NCBI GenBank assembly: GCA_020216575.1
Contig: JAIUYC010000011.1
Span: 1-13,267 of the forward strand
From: Coleofasciculus sp. S288
GTDB lineage: Bacteria > Cyanobacteriota > Cyanobacteriia > Cyanobacteriales > Coleofasciculaceae
Length of the DNA stretch: 13,267 nt
Direction of reading: 5' to 3'
The position numbers and the translations under genes were made by a program. Below are positions 8,264 to 13,267 of this stretch, piece after piece. The notes beneath the pieces are model-generated. The model was not told the DNA's origin, made no database searches, and saw only the letters and a list, made by a program, of their open reading frames with translations. Positions within the stretch are counted from its first letter, which is position 1, and each line of letters begins with the position of its first letter.

Positions 8264-9064
8264 ATGCTCTCACAGTTCCGTCCACCCCTAAATCAATCGA
8301 TAATAGCGTCTCTTGTTGCTCTACTATGTATTGGGAGCGTTGGGGCACTACAACTACCCCAACTGAACCGCCTGCGCCATCGAGCAAAAACTGCTTCCTT
8401 AGAGACTCTCCAGCAAGAGGTAGAGTCAGAGCGAGTACGCCTCAATCTACTTGAGAAAATTCCTGCATTTGGTTTTGATAATCTCCTGTCCGATTGGGTA
8501 TATCTAAATTTCCTACAGTACTTCGGTGATGATGAAGCTCGTGAGGTGACAGGCTATGGACTCAGTCCAGAGTATTTTGAAATTATAGTAGACCGCGATC
8601 CACATTTCTTAGGCATTTACACAGGTCTTTCTACCAGTATTGCTCTCTACGCAGCGATGCCAGAAAAGTCAATCGCCCTAATGGAGAAGGGATTAAAGTC
8701 CATGTCTCCCAAGGTTCCGCCCCAGTCTTACTATGTTTGGCGTCAGAAGGCGATTGATGAATTATTGTTTTTGGGTAATGCCCAAGCCGCAAGACAATCC
8801 TTTGAGAAGGCAGCCGAGTGGGCAAGTACGTATCCCGATGAAGAAAGTCAGATGATAGCCGCACTTTCTCGTCAAACTGCTGCATTTCTTGCCCGTAACC
8901 CCGAAAGCAAGTTAGCTCAAGTGACAACTTGGGCAATGGTTTTAAACTCTGCGACTGGCGATCGCGCTCGTCAAATTGCCATCAGTCGGATTGAGGAACT
9001 GGGTGGAAAAGTCATTGTTACACCGGAAGGAAGGGTGCAGATTCAGTTACCACAGAGCGATTGA
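8264..9064 (+). CDS. Conserved cyanobacterial membrane-anchored protein of unknown function
   Basis: The 266-residue product starts with a hydrophobic segment at about 11-32 (SIIASLVALLCIGSVGALQL), a likely uncleaved anchor or signal, then a coiled-coil-like stretch (about 43-62). The body is helical and TPR-like, with striking patches LLSDWVYLNFLQYFGD (74-89), EYFEIIVDRDPHFLGIYTG (103-121), MEKGLKSMSPKVPP (140-153) and YYVWRQKAIDELLFLG (156-171). I recall similar proteins as conserved hypotheticals across cyanobacteria but know no assigned function. An in-frame stop just upstream (TAG at 8246) means no longer start is possible beyond the ATG at 8264, and the hydrophobic segment supports that start. 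It converges on the membrane-protein gene ending at 9091, only 26 bp away. A surface or periplasmic role is inference. Confidence 0.85.
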   Translation: MLSQFRPPLNQSIIASLVALLCIGSVGALQLPQLNRLRHRAKTASLETLQQEVESERVRLNLLEKIPAFGFDNLLSDWVYLNFLQYFGDDEAREVTGYGLSPEYFEIIVDRDPHFLGIYTGLSTSIALYAAMPEKSIALMEKGLKSMSPKVPPQSYYVWRQKAIDELLFLGNAQAARQSFEKAAEWASTYPDEESQMIAALSRQTAAFLARNPESKLAQVTTWAMVLNSATGDRARQIAISRIEELGGKVIVTPEGRVQIQLPQSD

Positions 9065-9090
9065 GATGTAATGCAGGCTCGCCCCCTTAG

Positions 9091-9516
9091 CTAAATCATC
9101 TGATGTGCTACTATGCCCAGACTAAAGCCAGTTAGGGAAAAAACAGCAAGAATCCCAAAGGCTTGCCATTCCCTGTAGCCCGCCGTTTGAAGATCTAACC
9201 TAACCAATGCACCTGCTGCTATCAGAACCACGATACGGATAAAAATCCGGAATGCACAAAGGATGATAACGGCGACAAAAGCGGCGAAAATCACTGACAT
9301 AAAAGCTCTAACATCCGATTGCAGCCAACTGGTGTAAAAGCTTTTCATCAATGTCAAAGGCGCCGTCAATACTAAAGCAATTAGCAGGGTATAAACTGCT
9401 CCTACCCCCCAGACTATCCAAGAGAAATCTGTTGCCGATATTAACCAGCCAAAGACAGCATAGGTAAACACGAGGAGCAACAGTGAAATCCAAGGTAGTT
9501 TCTTCACAAACAACAT
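9091..9516 (-). CDS. Small multi-spanning membrane protein, unknown function
   Basis: From the ATG at 9516 the product is 141 residues. A TTG at 9528 would add MPSS but has no better ribosome site. Four hydrophobic stretches can be seen: about residues 6-27 (LPWISLLLLVFTYAVFGWLI), 32-57 (IVWGVGAVYTLLIALVLTAP), 71-98 (FMSVIFAAFVAVIILCAFRIFI, running into IVVLIAAGALV) and 118-136 (FGILAVFSLTGFSLGIVA). It is an integral membrane protein without visible catalytic motifs. Similar small proteins are conserved among cyanobacteria without known role, as far as I recall. A perfect CRP-type palindrome is centred 100 bp upstream of the ATG, so cAMP-receptor control is plausible. Confidence 0.75.
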   Translation of the reverse strand: MLFVKKLPWISLLLLVFTYAVFGWLISATDFSWIVWGVGAVYTLLIALVLTAPLTLMKSFYTSWLQSDVRAFMSVIFAAFVAVIILCAFRIFIRIVVLIAAGALVRLDLQTAGYREWQAFGILAVFSLTGFSLGIVAHQMI

Positions 9517-9558
9517 CGAGCTAGGCAAGTCATGTGTGGGTAAGGGTTCCTGAACACC

Positions 9559-9587
9559 AGTCTAAACCTCAGTTTAAATGAACTCAT
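9559..9587 (-). promoter_or_regulatory. Possible CRP-dependent promoter of the small membrane-protein gene
   Basis: On the minus strand TAGACT (9559-9564) could be a -10 element, with a weak -35 ATGAGT (9582-9587) 17 bases away. A start near 9552 would place the CRP palindrome centre at about -64, close to the class I activator position. A poor -35 element is expected for an activator-dependent promoter, but short matches like this arise by chance. Confidence 0.25.
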
Positions 9588-9603
9588 CGTTTTTACAGTT
9601 CTC

Positions 9604-9632
9604 TTGAATGTGATCAGATTCACAAGTAAGAC
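9604..9632 (+). promoter_or_regulatory. Possible plus-strand promoter overlapping the CRP site
   Basis: TTGAAT (9604-9609) and TAAGAC (9627-9632) are separated by exactly 17 bases. The -10 match is only fair. The CRP palindrome fills the spacer, a position where a bound regulator would repress. This promoter would feed the RNA ending at the terminator at 9757. Confidence 0.22.
9609..9624. promoter_or_regulatory. Perfect CRP/SyCRP1-type binding palindrome
   Basis: The sequence TGTGATCAGATTCACA is an exact TGTGA-N6-TCACA dyad, the consensus for CRP and for the cyanobacterial cAMP receptor SyCRP1. It lies in the gene-free stretch between the small membrane-protein gene (ATG at 9516) and the apcD 3' end. 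It could act on the minus-strand membrane-protein gene, on a plus-strand RNA, or on both. Confidence 0.55.
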
Positions 9633-9638
9633 TGATCG

Positions 9639-9757
9639 AAATCGCAATCCCTAAGGGGTGATTCCGCAATACTAAGTAACGACTGAACTCTAGCCGAGTC
9701 ATCAATAGGGAACACACTACCAGCCGACAGTTCTTCCGTAAAGACTGTCGGTTTTTT
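9639..9757 (+). ncRNA. Candidate small RNA upstream of an orphan terminator
   Basis: A strong plus-strand terminator at 9724-9757 has no plus-strand gene before it for more than 650 bp; only the minus-strand membrane-protein gene lies between. The stretch holds potential hairpins (AATCCC/GGGGTGATT around 9646-9663; GACT/AGTC around 9681-9700) and no open frame longer than about ten codons. A transcript of about 120 nt starting near 9639 is inferred. It does not show the Yfr1 core ACUCCUCAC, and I cannot assign it to a known family. The alternative is that the terminator stops read-through from the gene ending at 9064. Confidence 0.28.
9724..9757 (+). terminator. Intrinsic terminator, plus strand
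   Basis: CCGACAG (9724-9730) pairs perfectly with CTGTCGG (9745-9751). Inside, TCTT (9732-9735) pairs with AAGA (9741-9744) across one bulged T, around the loop CCGTA. Six T residues follow directly (9752-9757). On the minus strand there is no U-tract, so it acts on plus-strand transcripts only. Confidence 0.8.
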
Positions 9758-9765
9758 GTATCGAC

Positions 9766-9796
9766 AAAAAGTTGACTCCTAAAGAGTCAGGAGTCA
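9766..9796 (-). terminator. Intrinsic terminator, minus strand, probably for apcD
   Basis: TGACTCCT (9773-9780) and AGGAGTCA (9789-9796) form a perfect 8-bp stem around an 8-base loop. On the minus strand this is followed by ACTTTTTG (the A run at 9766-9770 on the plus strand). The stem is built from heptamer-repeat units. It lies about 150 bp after the apcD stop and nearly back to back with the plus-strand terminator. Confidence 0.55.
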
Positions 9797-9901
9797 AGAG
9801 TCAGAAAAGTAGAAAGTAGTTTATTTTACAGAACTTTTCCTTTTTTGGGGCTTTCTTGAATCCAGTGCGGACAAATCCTTCTTCTGACTCTCAACTCCTG
9901 A
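9784..9901. repeat. Heptameric short tandem repeat forming an inverted repeat
   Basis: The left arm has three tandem 7-mers: GAGTCAG, GAGTCAA, GAGTCAG (9784-9804). The right arm (9882-9901) is its near-perfect reverse complement: 18 of 20 bases match between 9787-9806 and 9882-9901, with about 75 bases between. This type of heptamer (STRR) is well known from filamentous and other cyanobacteria. The right arm is read soon after the apcD stop, and the left arm supplies the apcD terminator stem. Confidence 0.7.
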
Positions 9902-9942
9902 ATTCTTACTTTACCTCAAATGAAAACGTACAAACATCCAAA

Positions 9943-10428
9943 TCAGGACATGGCTTGAATGATGTAATCAAAGTAGGGAGCTGCTGCACTAGCATCCTCC
10001 TTACTGAGCAGGCTCACAGACGCTTCTTTTAAGCAGCGGATTGATTCAGCCATGCCTGCGACTGGCACGCCGAGGGAGTTGTACATTTCTCGCACCCCGA
10101 TCAGACCGATTTTTTCAATGGGTTCCTTATCACCGGAAAGGACACCATAGGTAATCAATCGCAGATACCAACCGTAGTCGCGTAAGCACAGCGCCCGTTG
10201 ACGCTCTCCGTAGGCATTGCCACCGGGAGAGATAAAGTCAGGGCGCTTCTGCCAAAGCTGCTTGCTGGCTTCCTGGACAATCTTTTTTTCATTTTCTGCT
10301 AGCGTGGAAACAATCCGCATCCGCTGTTCGCCCGTTTTTAAAAACTCATTGATCGCTTTGAGTTCGCCGGAGCTGGGATACCGGAGTTCGTCGTCTGCTT
10401 TAAGAATGACTTGGCTAACTACACTCAT
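9943..10428 (-). CDS. apcD: Allophycocyanin alpha-B subunit (phycobilisome terminal emitter)
   Basis: The 161-residue product is a full-length ApcD. It sits in the phycobilisome core as a low-energy emitter that passes excitation to the photosystems and matters for energy transfer to photosystem I. Visible family features are the start [35 protein letters not shown] (44-59), [18 protein letters not shown] (69-86) with Cys81 as the phycocyanobilin attachment site, [18 protein letters not shown] and the end [11 protein letters not shown]. The frame extends 18 codons upstream to 10482, but the family starts at MSVVSQ, so 10428 is chosen. It stands alone, divergent from rlmD with 75 bp between, away from any apcABC operon, which is usual for apcD. 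Confidence 0.97.
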   Translation of the reverse strand: MSVVSQVILKADDELRYPSSGELKAINEFLKTGEQRMRIVSTLAENEKKIVQEASKQLWQKRPDFISPGGNAYGERQRALCLRDYGWYLRLITYGVLSGDKEPIEKIGLIGVREMYNSLGVPVAGMAESIRCLKEASVSLLSKEDASAAAPYFDYIIQAMS

Positions 10429-10454
10429 CTTAATCGGGTTAACTCTAGGTAACA

Positions 10455-10484
10455 TTTGTAGTTTAACGACTCCGGGTAACACAA
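10455..10484 (-). promoter_or_regulatory. Possible apcD promoter
   Basis: On the minus strand TTGTGT (10479-10484) and TACAAA (10455-10460) are spaced by 18 bases, and a start near 10448 would leave about 20 bases of leader. Both hexamers are imperfect. It lies in the short gap shared with divergent rlmD. Confidence 0.25.
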
Positions 10485-10490
10485 ATAAAG

Positions 10491-10494
10491 GGAG
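10491..10494 (+). promoter_or_regulatory. Ribosome binding site for the GTG start of rlmD
   Basis: GGAG stands nine bases before GTG at 10504. It supports this non-ATG start, which also gives the usual N-terminus with the TRAM domain beginning near residue 25. Confidence 0.6.
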
Positions 10495-10503
10495 ATAAAT
10501 CCT

Positions 10504-11919
10504 GTGTCTACAACTCAGCTGCCTGATAGTGCAGATACGAGAATCGACGAACCCGCTTCAGCTCTGTGGCAACAAGGTCAATTGGTCGAGATGACGATCG
10601 CAGACCTGAACGATACAGGCGAAGGCGTTGGGCGCTTGGAAGGTCGGGTGGTTTTTGTTCCAGATACGGTACCGGGCGATCGCGTTTTGGTGCGCCTGTT
10701 ACATGTCAAATCTAACTATGCGATCGCAAAGCTTCACCAACTGTTAGAAAAGTCTCCCCATCGCATCCGACCCAGTTGTATCGTGGCGGATAAGTGCGGT
10801 GGCTGTCAGTGGCAGCATATTGATTACAACTACCAGCTAGATGTGAAACAGAATCTAGTGGTTCAAGCCTTGGAACGCATTGGCGGATTCACCTCACCCC
10901 CCGTCGCCCCGACCCTAAGCGCGGACTCTTCCCTAACCTACCGCAACAAAGCCACCTATCCCCTGAAACGGTCGGCAACGGGTCAAGTTCAGGCAGGTTA
11001 TTACCAAAAAGGAAGCCATCAGCTCATTAATTTAAATCAATGCCCCGTACAAGATTCGCGCTTGAACCCGCTTCTAGCCGAAATTAAGCAGGATATCCAG
11101 CAGCTAGGATGGTCAGTCTATAACGAACAGCGTCACCAAGGGCGGTTGCGTCACCTATCGCTGCGGATTGGACGCCGTACTGGCGAGATGCTGCTAACGT
11201 TAGTCACAACGGACTGGAACTTACAAAATCTCGACGTCCAAGCGCGAACGTGGATGAACCGCTATCCCAAACTCGTGGGCGTCTGTGTCAATCAAAACCC
11301 GCACCGCACGAATGTAATTTTTGGGCAGGAAACTCGTTGTGTTGTAGGTCAGCCCTATTTGCGCGAGGAGTTTGCCGATCTTCAGTTCCAACTGCGACCC
11401 GATACGTTTTTCCAGGTCAACACTGAGGCAGCAGAGGCTCTGTTAAATGTCATCGTAGAACAGCTAGTACTCAACGGTGATGAAGTATTAGTCGATGCCT
11501 ACTGCGGCATTGGCACGTTCACTCTCCCACTGGCCAAACGGGTAGGCCAAGCGATTGGTTTGGAGGTGCAACCCACCTCAGTGGAGCAAGCCCAGCTCAA
11601 TGCCCAGCTTAACAGTATTAGTAACGTCATTTTCCAGGCTGGAGCGGTGGAAACCTTGCTGCCTGAACTAGAGAGTGTACCAGATATCGTCTTGCTCGAC
11701 CCACCGCGTAAGGGATGCGATCGCACCGTCATCGATACTCTTCTCCACGCTTTACCCAAACGCATCATCTACATTAGCTGCAAGCCAGCAACTCTAGCCC
11801 GTGACCTCAAACTTCTTTGCCAAACAGATGACTACCAGTTAACCCACGTTCAACCTGCTGATTTCTTTCCCCAAACGCCTCATGTTGAATGTGCCGCCTT
11901 TCTACTTCGTAAGGAGTAG
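10504..11919 (+). CDS. rlmD: 23S rRNA (uracil-C5)-methyltransferase, RlmD/RumA family
   Basis: The 471-residue protein uses S-adenosylmethionine to methylate the C5 of a uridine in 23S rRNA (U1939 by E. coli numbering for RlmD; some bacterial homologues also act at U747). Residues about 23-80 form the RNA-binding TRAM domain ([20 protein letters not shown]). Cys92, Cys98, Cys101 and Cys180 ([10 protein letters not shown] ... LNQCP) match the [4Fe-4S] cluster ligands. The methyltransferase core shows [14 protein letters not shown] (300-313), [15 protein letters not shown] (330-344), [11 protein letters not shown] (396-406) and [13 protein letters not shown] (423-435), with Cys426 as the nucleophile and Glu462 in PHVEC as the likely base. 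Length and motifs are complete. The start is GTG. Exact target specificity cannot be told from sequence alone. Confidence 0.93.
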   Translation: MSTTQLPDSADTRIDEPASALWQQGQLVEMTIADLNDTGEGVGRLEGRVVFVPDTVPGDRVLVRLLHVKSNYAIAKLHQLLEKSPHRIRPSCIVADKCGGCQWQHIDYNYQLDVKQNLVVQALERIGGFTSPPVAPTLSADSSLTYRNKATYPLKRSATGQVQAGYYQKGSHQLINLNQCPVQDSRLNPLLAEIKQDIQQLGWSVYNEQRHQGRLRHLSLRIGRRTGEMLLTLVTTDWNLQNLDVQARTWMNRYPKLVGVCVNQNPHRTNVIFGQETRCVVGQPYLREEFADLQFQLRPDTFFQVNTEAAEALLNVIVEQLVLNGDEVLVDAYCGIGTFTLPLAKRVGQAIGLEVQPTSVEQAQLNAQLNSISNVIFQAGAVETLLPELESVPDIVLLDPPRKGCDRTVIDTLLHALPKRIIYISCKPATLARDLKLLCQTDDYQLTHVQPADFFPQTPHVECAAFLLRKE

Positions 11920-11987
11920 GTATAACTTCTCAATACCACCGACCAACTCCAATTTAAGGCAACATGCTGGTGTTCAAAAGAGTGTTT

Positions 11988-11996
11988 TGATACAAT
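11988..11996 (+). promoter_or_regulatory. Possible extended -10 promoter element for the anti-sigma gene
   Basis: TGATACAAT combines the TGn extension with TACAAT, one base from the TATAAT consensus. No convincing -35 hexamer lies 16-18 bases upstream, which extended -10 promoters can tolerate. It would give a long leader before the GTG at 12328. Confidence 0.3.
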
Positions 11997-12315
11997 GATA
12001 TGTAAAGGTTGTTCTTTAGCCTGCGACAGAATAACCACCCCTCTAGAGGCAAGAAGTTGGCGCACTACACCGTTATCCGTCGAAAAGTGGATAGTAGCTG
12101 AAGCAATTTGACGGATAGGGTCGCCGATCTAGTCCAAACCAAAGATGTAAGGTTTCACAAGTTACGTGATCTCTGCTACCTGAGGAGGTCAAGATCGAGC
12201 GACTAAACAACTATTCATGCCTGAGCCGGAGAGCCTGGTTTAGGGCTGATTGAGCTTTTATGTAAAACACAGCAACGGCTGTGTGATCTATCAAGTCCAC
12301 CCAATAATAAAGCTA

Positions 12316-12320
12316 GAGGT
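12316..12320 (+). promoter_or_regulatory. Ribosome binding site for the GTG start of the anti-sigma-type gene
   Basis: GAGGT is seven bases before the GTG at 12328 and supports this start codon. Confidence 0.55.
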
Positions 12321-12327
12321 TTTCTGA

Positions 12328-12771
12328 GTGATTGCTATATCATTGCGTCCTACGGGACGCGAGTGGGGAACGATTAGCTTCGCTTCTACCCTCTATCTTT
12401 GCCCTATTCTTGACTTGCTTCTTGAACAGATTCCCCGTAAATGGCAACCGGAAATCCGGCTTGGATTGCAAGAAGCATTAGTGAATGCGGCAAAGCATGG
12501 CAATAAATTAGACCCCAGTAAGACGGTAGTGGTTCATTATTCAGTAGTCGGTGATGAGTATTGGTGGGTGATATCAGACGAAGGTTCGGGTTTTTCTCAC
12601 GGATGCAGTCGGACTGATGCCTGTAGTTTGCCGACCGACGATTCAGAAACGGGTAGAGGCTTATGTCTCCTCCACCAAATTTTTGACCAAGTACATTGGA
12701 ATCGTCAAGGAACAGAAGTTAGGCTCTGCAAACAGGTCAACAGTCCCTCTAGATTGCCCCTAATTCCCTGA
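12328..12771 (+). CDS. RsbW/SpoIIAB-like anti-sigma factor, HATPase serine kinase fold
   Basis: The 147-residue product is a stand-alone GHKL ATPase domain like those of anti-sigma regulatory serine/threonine kinases (HATPase_c_2). The N box is LQEALVNAAKHGN (47-59), the G1 box is DEGSGF (84-89) and the G2 box is GRGLCLLHQIFD (109-120), so ATP binding should be intact. In the family such proteins bind a sigma factor or phosphorylate an STAS-domain antagonist, forming a partner-switching module. No antagonist, phosphatase or sigma gene is in the window, so partners must lie elsewhere. The GTG start is supported by GAGGT seven bases upstream. The last 12 bp overlap the convergent gene at 12760. 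The C-terminal tail is short and proline-rich. Fold is confident, exact role inferred. Confidence 0.85.
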   Translation: MIAISLRPTGREWGTISFASTLYLCPILDLLLEQIPRKWQPEIRLGLQEALVNAAKHGNKLDPSKTVVVHYSVVGDEYWWVISDEGSGFSHGCSRTDACSLPTDDSETGRGLCLLHQIFDQVHWNRQGTEVRLCKQVNSPSRLPLIP

Positions 12772-13053
12772 ACGGCCGCGATCCCCGTGAGTTGGGCAAG
12801 GAGGAGCAGAGATTGAACGGTCTAGCCATCCAGTTGCCTGGCGGAATCTGACGAGGGCTTCTTCTGGTTGTTCTTTTAGGAGAAAGACTAGGGCAGCAGC
12901 AGCTTGTTCGCTGGCTCGTGCGTTACGATTGGACTTCAATCGATGCCAATCATCGGGTCGGATGGTCAAACGCTCTGCCAGGGCTTGCGCCAGTTCAAGC
13001 GTACTCAATTCATCCAGGGGAGAGGTTTTGGTCAGTTGGATTGGTTCCGGCAT
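12760..13053 (-). CDS. Small conserved cyanobacterial protein (possibly DUF6439 family)
   Basis: The 97-residue product is predicted to be almost all helical: DELSTLELAQALAERL (14-29), WHRLKSNRNARASEQAAAAL (36-55) and a third helix ending in TGWLDRS (74-80). A conserved-looking motif SAPPCPTHGD (82-91) with Cys86 and His89 follows. The arrangement resembles a small cyanobacteria-specific family that I recall as DUF6439, without known function; the name is from memory. There is no signal peptide or membrane segment, so it is probably cytoplasmic. It converges on and overlaps the anti-sigma gene by 12 bp. It is divergent from the coiled-coil gene at 13099 with 45 bp between, which probably holds both promoters. 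No clear ribosome site precedes the ATG. Confidence 0.75.
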   Translation of the reverse strand: MPEPIQLTKTSPLDELSTLELAQALAERLTIRPDDWHRLKSNRNARASEQAAAALVFLLKEQPEEALVRFRQATGWLDRSISAPPCPTHGDRGRSGN

Positions 13054-13098
13054 GACTTTAGGTAAACTTGCATTTACTCATACTCTACTGTATCGACC

Positions 13099-13267
13099 AT
13101 GCCCGAAGAACCGTCACAGGGAGCGCCTCCTGGTTCAGAGCCGAACCAGCCAGATTCAGGTGTAGACGAGTTCGAGCAAGCCTTATCAGACGTAGAGCAA
13201 AGTCTGCAAGCTCTCAAAGAACGTTACGCTCAGGTGCAACGCGATCGCCAACGACAAGCCGAACTTC
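13099..13267 (+). CDS. N-terminus of a coiled-coil protein (cut off at right edge)
   Basis: The ATG at 13099 opens a frame of 56 codons that runs off the window. The first 22 or so residues are acidic and proline-rich (MPEEPSQGAPPGSEPNQP), then a charged heptad-like helix follows (DEFEQALSDVEQSLQALKER ending in YAQVQRDRQRQAEL), which suggests a coiled coil. A HIP1 palindrome lies inside the coding region (13241-13248), as in the neighbouring genes. No function can be assigned. The shared 45-bp gap suggests divergent transcription with the small conserved gene upstream. Confidence 0.7.
   Translation, partial: MPEEPSQGAPPGSEPNQPDSGVDEFEQALSDVEQSLQALKERYAQVQRDRQRQAEL

Larger units (their letters stand above)
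11920..12327 (+). other. 408-bp gene-free stretch with possible promoter and inverted repeats
   Basis: No convincing gene or tRNA is visible. Plus-strand TGATACAAT (11988-11996) looks like an extended -10 element, with no good -35; a start near 12003 would give the anti-sigma gene a leader of about 325 nt. TATCCGTCGAA (12074-12084) and TTTGACGGATA (12107-12117) form an 11-bp inverted repeat with one wobble. ACACAGC (12267-12273) and GCTGTGT (12278-12284) form a perfect 7-bp hairpin with loop AACG but no T run, so it is not a terminator. A strong GAGGAGGT near 12182 has no start codon in reach. Confidence 0.4.

Noticed and set aside
8631..8936. A 101-codon minus-strand frame
   Set aside because: It lies wholly inside the conserved plus-strand gene 8264-9064 and shows no protein-like features.
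9784..9804. CRISPR-like repeat
   Set aside because: The units are 7 bp tandem repeats without spacers, which is a heptamer short tandem repeat, not a CRISPR array.
10429..10482. N-terminal extension of apcD by 18 codons
   Set aside because: ApcD proteins start at MSVVSQ; the extension would overlap the likely promoter region shared with rlmD.
11880..12065. A 61-codon minus-strand frame over the rlmD 3' end and the following gap
   Set aside because: Short, partly antisense to rlmD, no recognisable motif and no good ribosome site; a frame of this size is expected by chance.
12182..12189. Strong ribosome-site-like GAGGAGGT
   Set aside because: No ATG, GTG or TTG lies within a usable distance, and the frames that follow close quickly.
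12929..13165. A 78-codon plus-strand frame
   Set aside because: It is antisense to the small conserved helical gene and out of frame with the clearer coiled-coil gene starting at 13099.

Overview
The window comes from a cyanobacterium. It carries apcD, which encodes the phycobilisome terminal emitter allophycocyanin alpha-B, and at least 17 copies of the palindrome GCGATCGC (HIP1), which is strongly over-represented in many cyanobacterial genomes. Heptameric GAGTCAG-type short tandem repeats and several cyanobacteria-typical conserved hypothetical genes agree with this. The genus cannot be read from the sequence.

Region 1 (1-7464, minus strand) is a three-gene, apparently co-directional cluster for glycan assembly and modification. 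In order of transcription, the first product is a 1443-residue multi-enzyme protein with four class-I methyltransferase folds, one GT-A glycosyltransferase and TPR segments. The second, 15 bp downstream, is a GT4 glycosyltransferase with TPRs and an unnamed C-terminal domain. The third, 69 bp further on, is a GT-A-like protein cut by the left edge that carries a second copy of the same C-terminal domain. The two copies align at DNA level with no indels at an offset of exactly 1350 bp. The GT-A part of the third gene is far more AT-rich than its shared domain, so the locus looks like a mosaic built by module swapping. A role in making an O-methylated surface glycan or glycoprotein is inferred from domain content.

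Region 2 (7614-9516) holds a small membrane-anchored TPR protein (minus), a divergent membrane-anchored conserved protein (plus) and a small multi-spanning membrane protein (minus).

Region 3 (9517-9942) is non-coding but rich in signals. It has a perfect CRP/SyCRP1-type palindrome, a plus-strand intrinsic terminator with no gene of its own strand just upstream (hence a possible small RNA), an opposing minus-strand terminator for apcD, and a heptamer-repeat inverted repeat.

Region 4 (9943-13267) has apcD (minus), divergent rlmD (23S rRNA uracil-C5 methyltransferase), a 408-bp gap with a possible promoter and inverted repeats, a small RsbW-like anti-sigma/ATPase gene, a convergent small conserved gene overlapping it by 12 bp, and the start of a coiled-coil protein running off the right edge.

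The most unusual content is the multi-methyltransferase/glycosyltransferase cluster with its repeated unnamed domain. The second most unusual is the CRP site and orphan terminator between the small membrane-protein gene and apcD.
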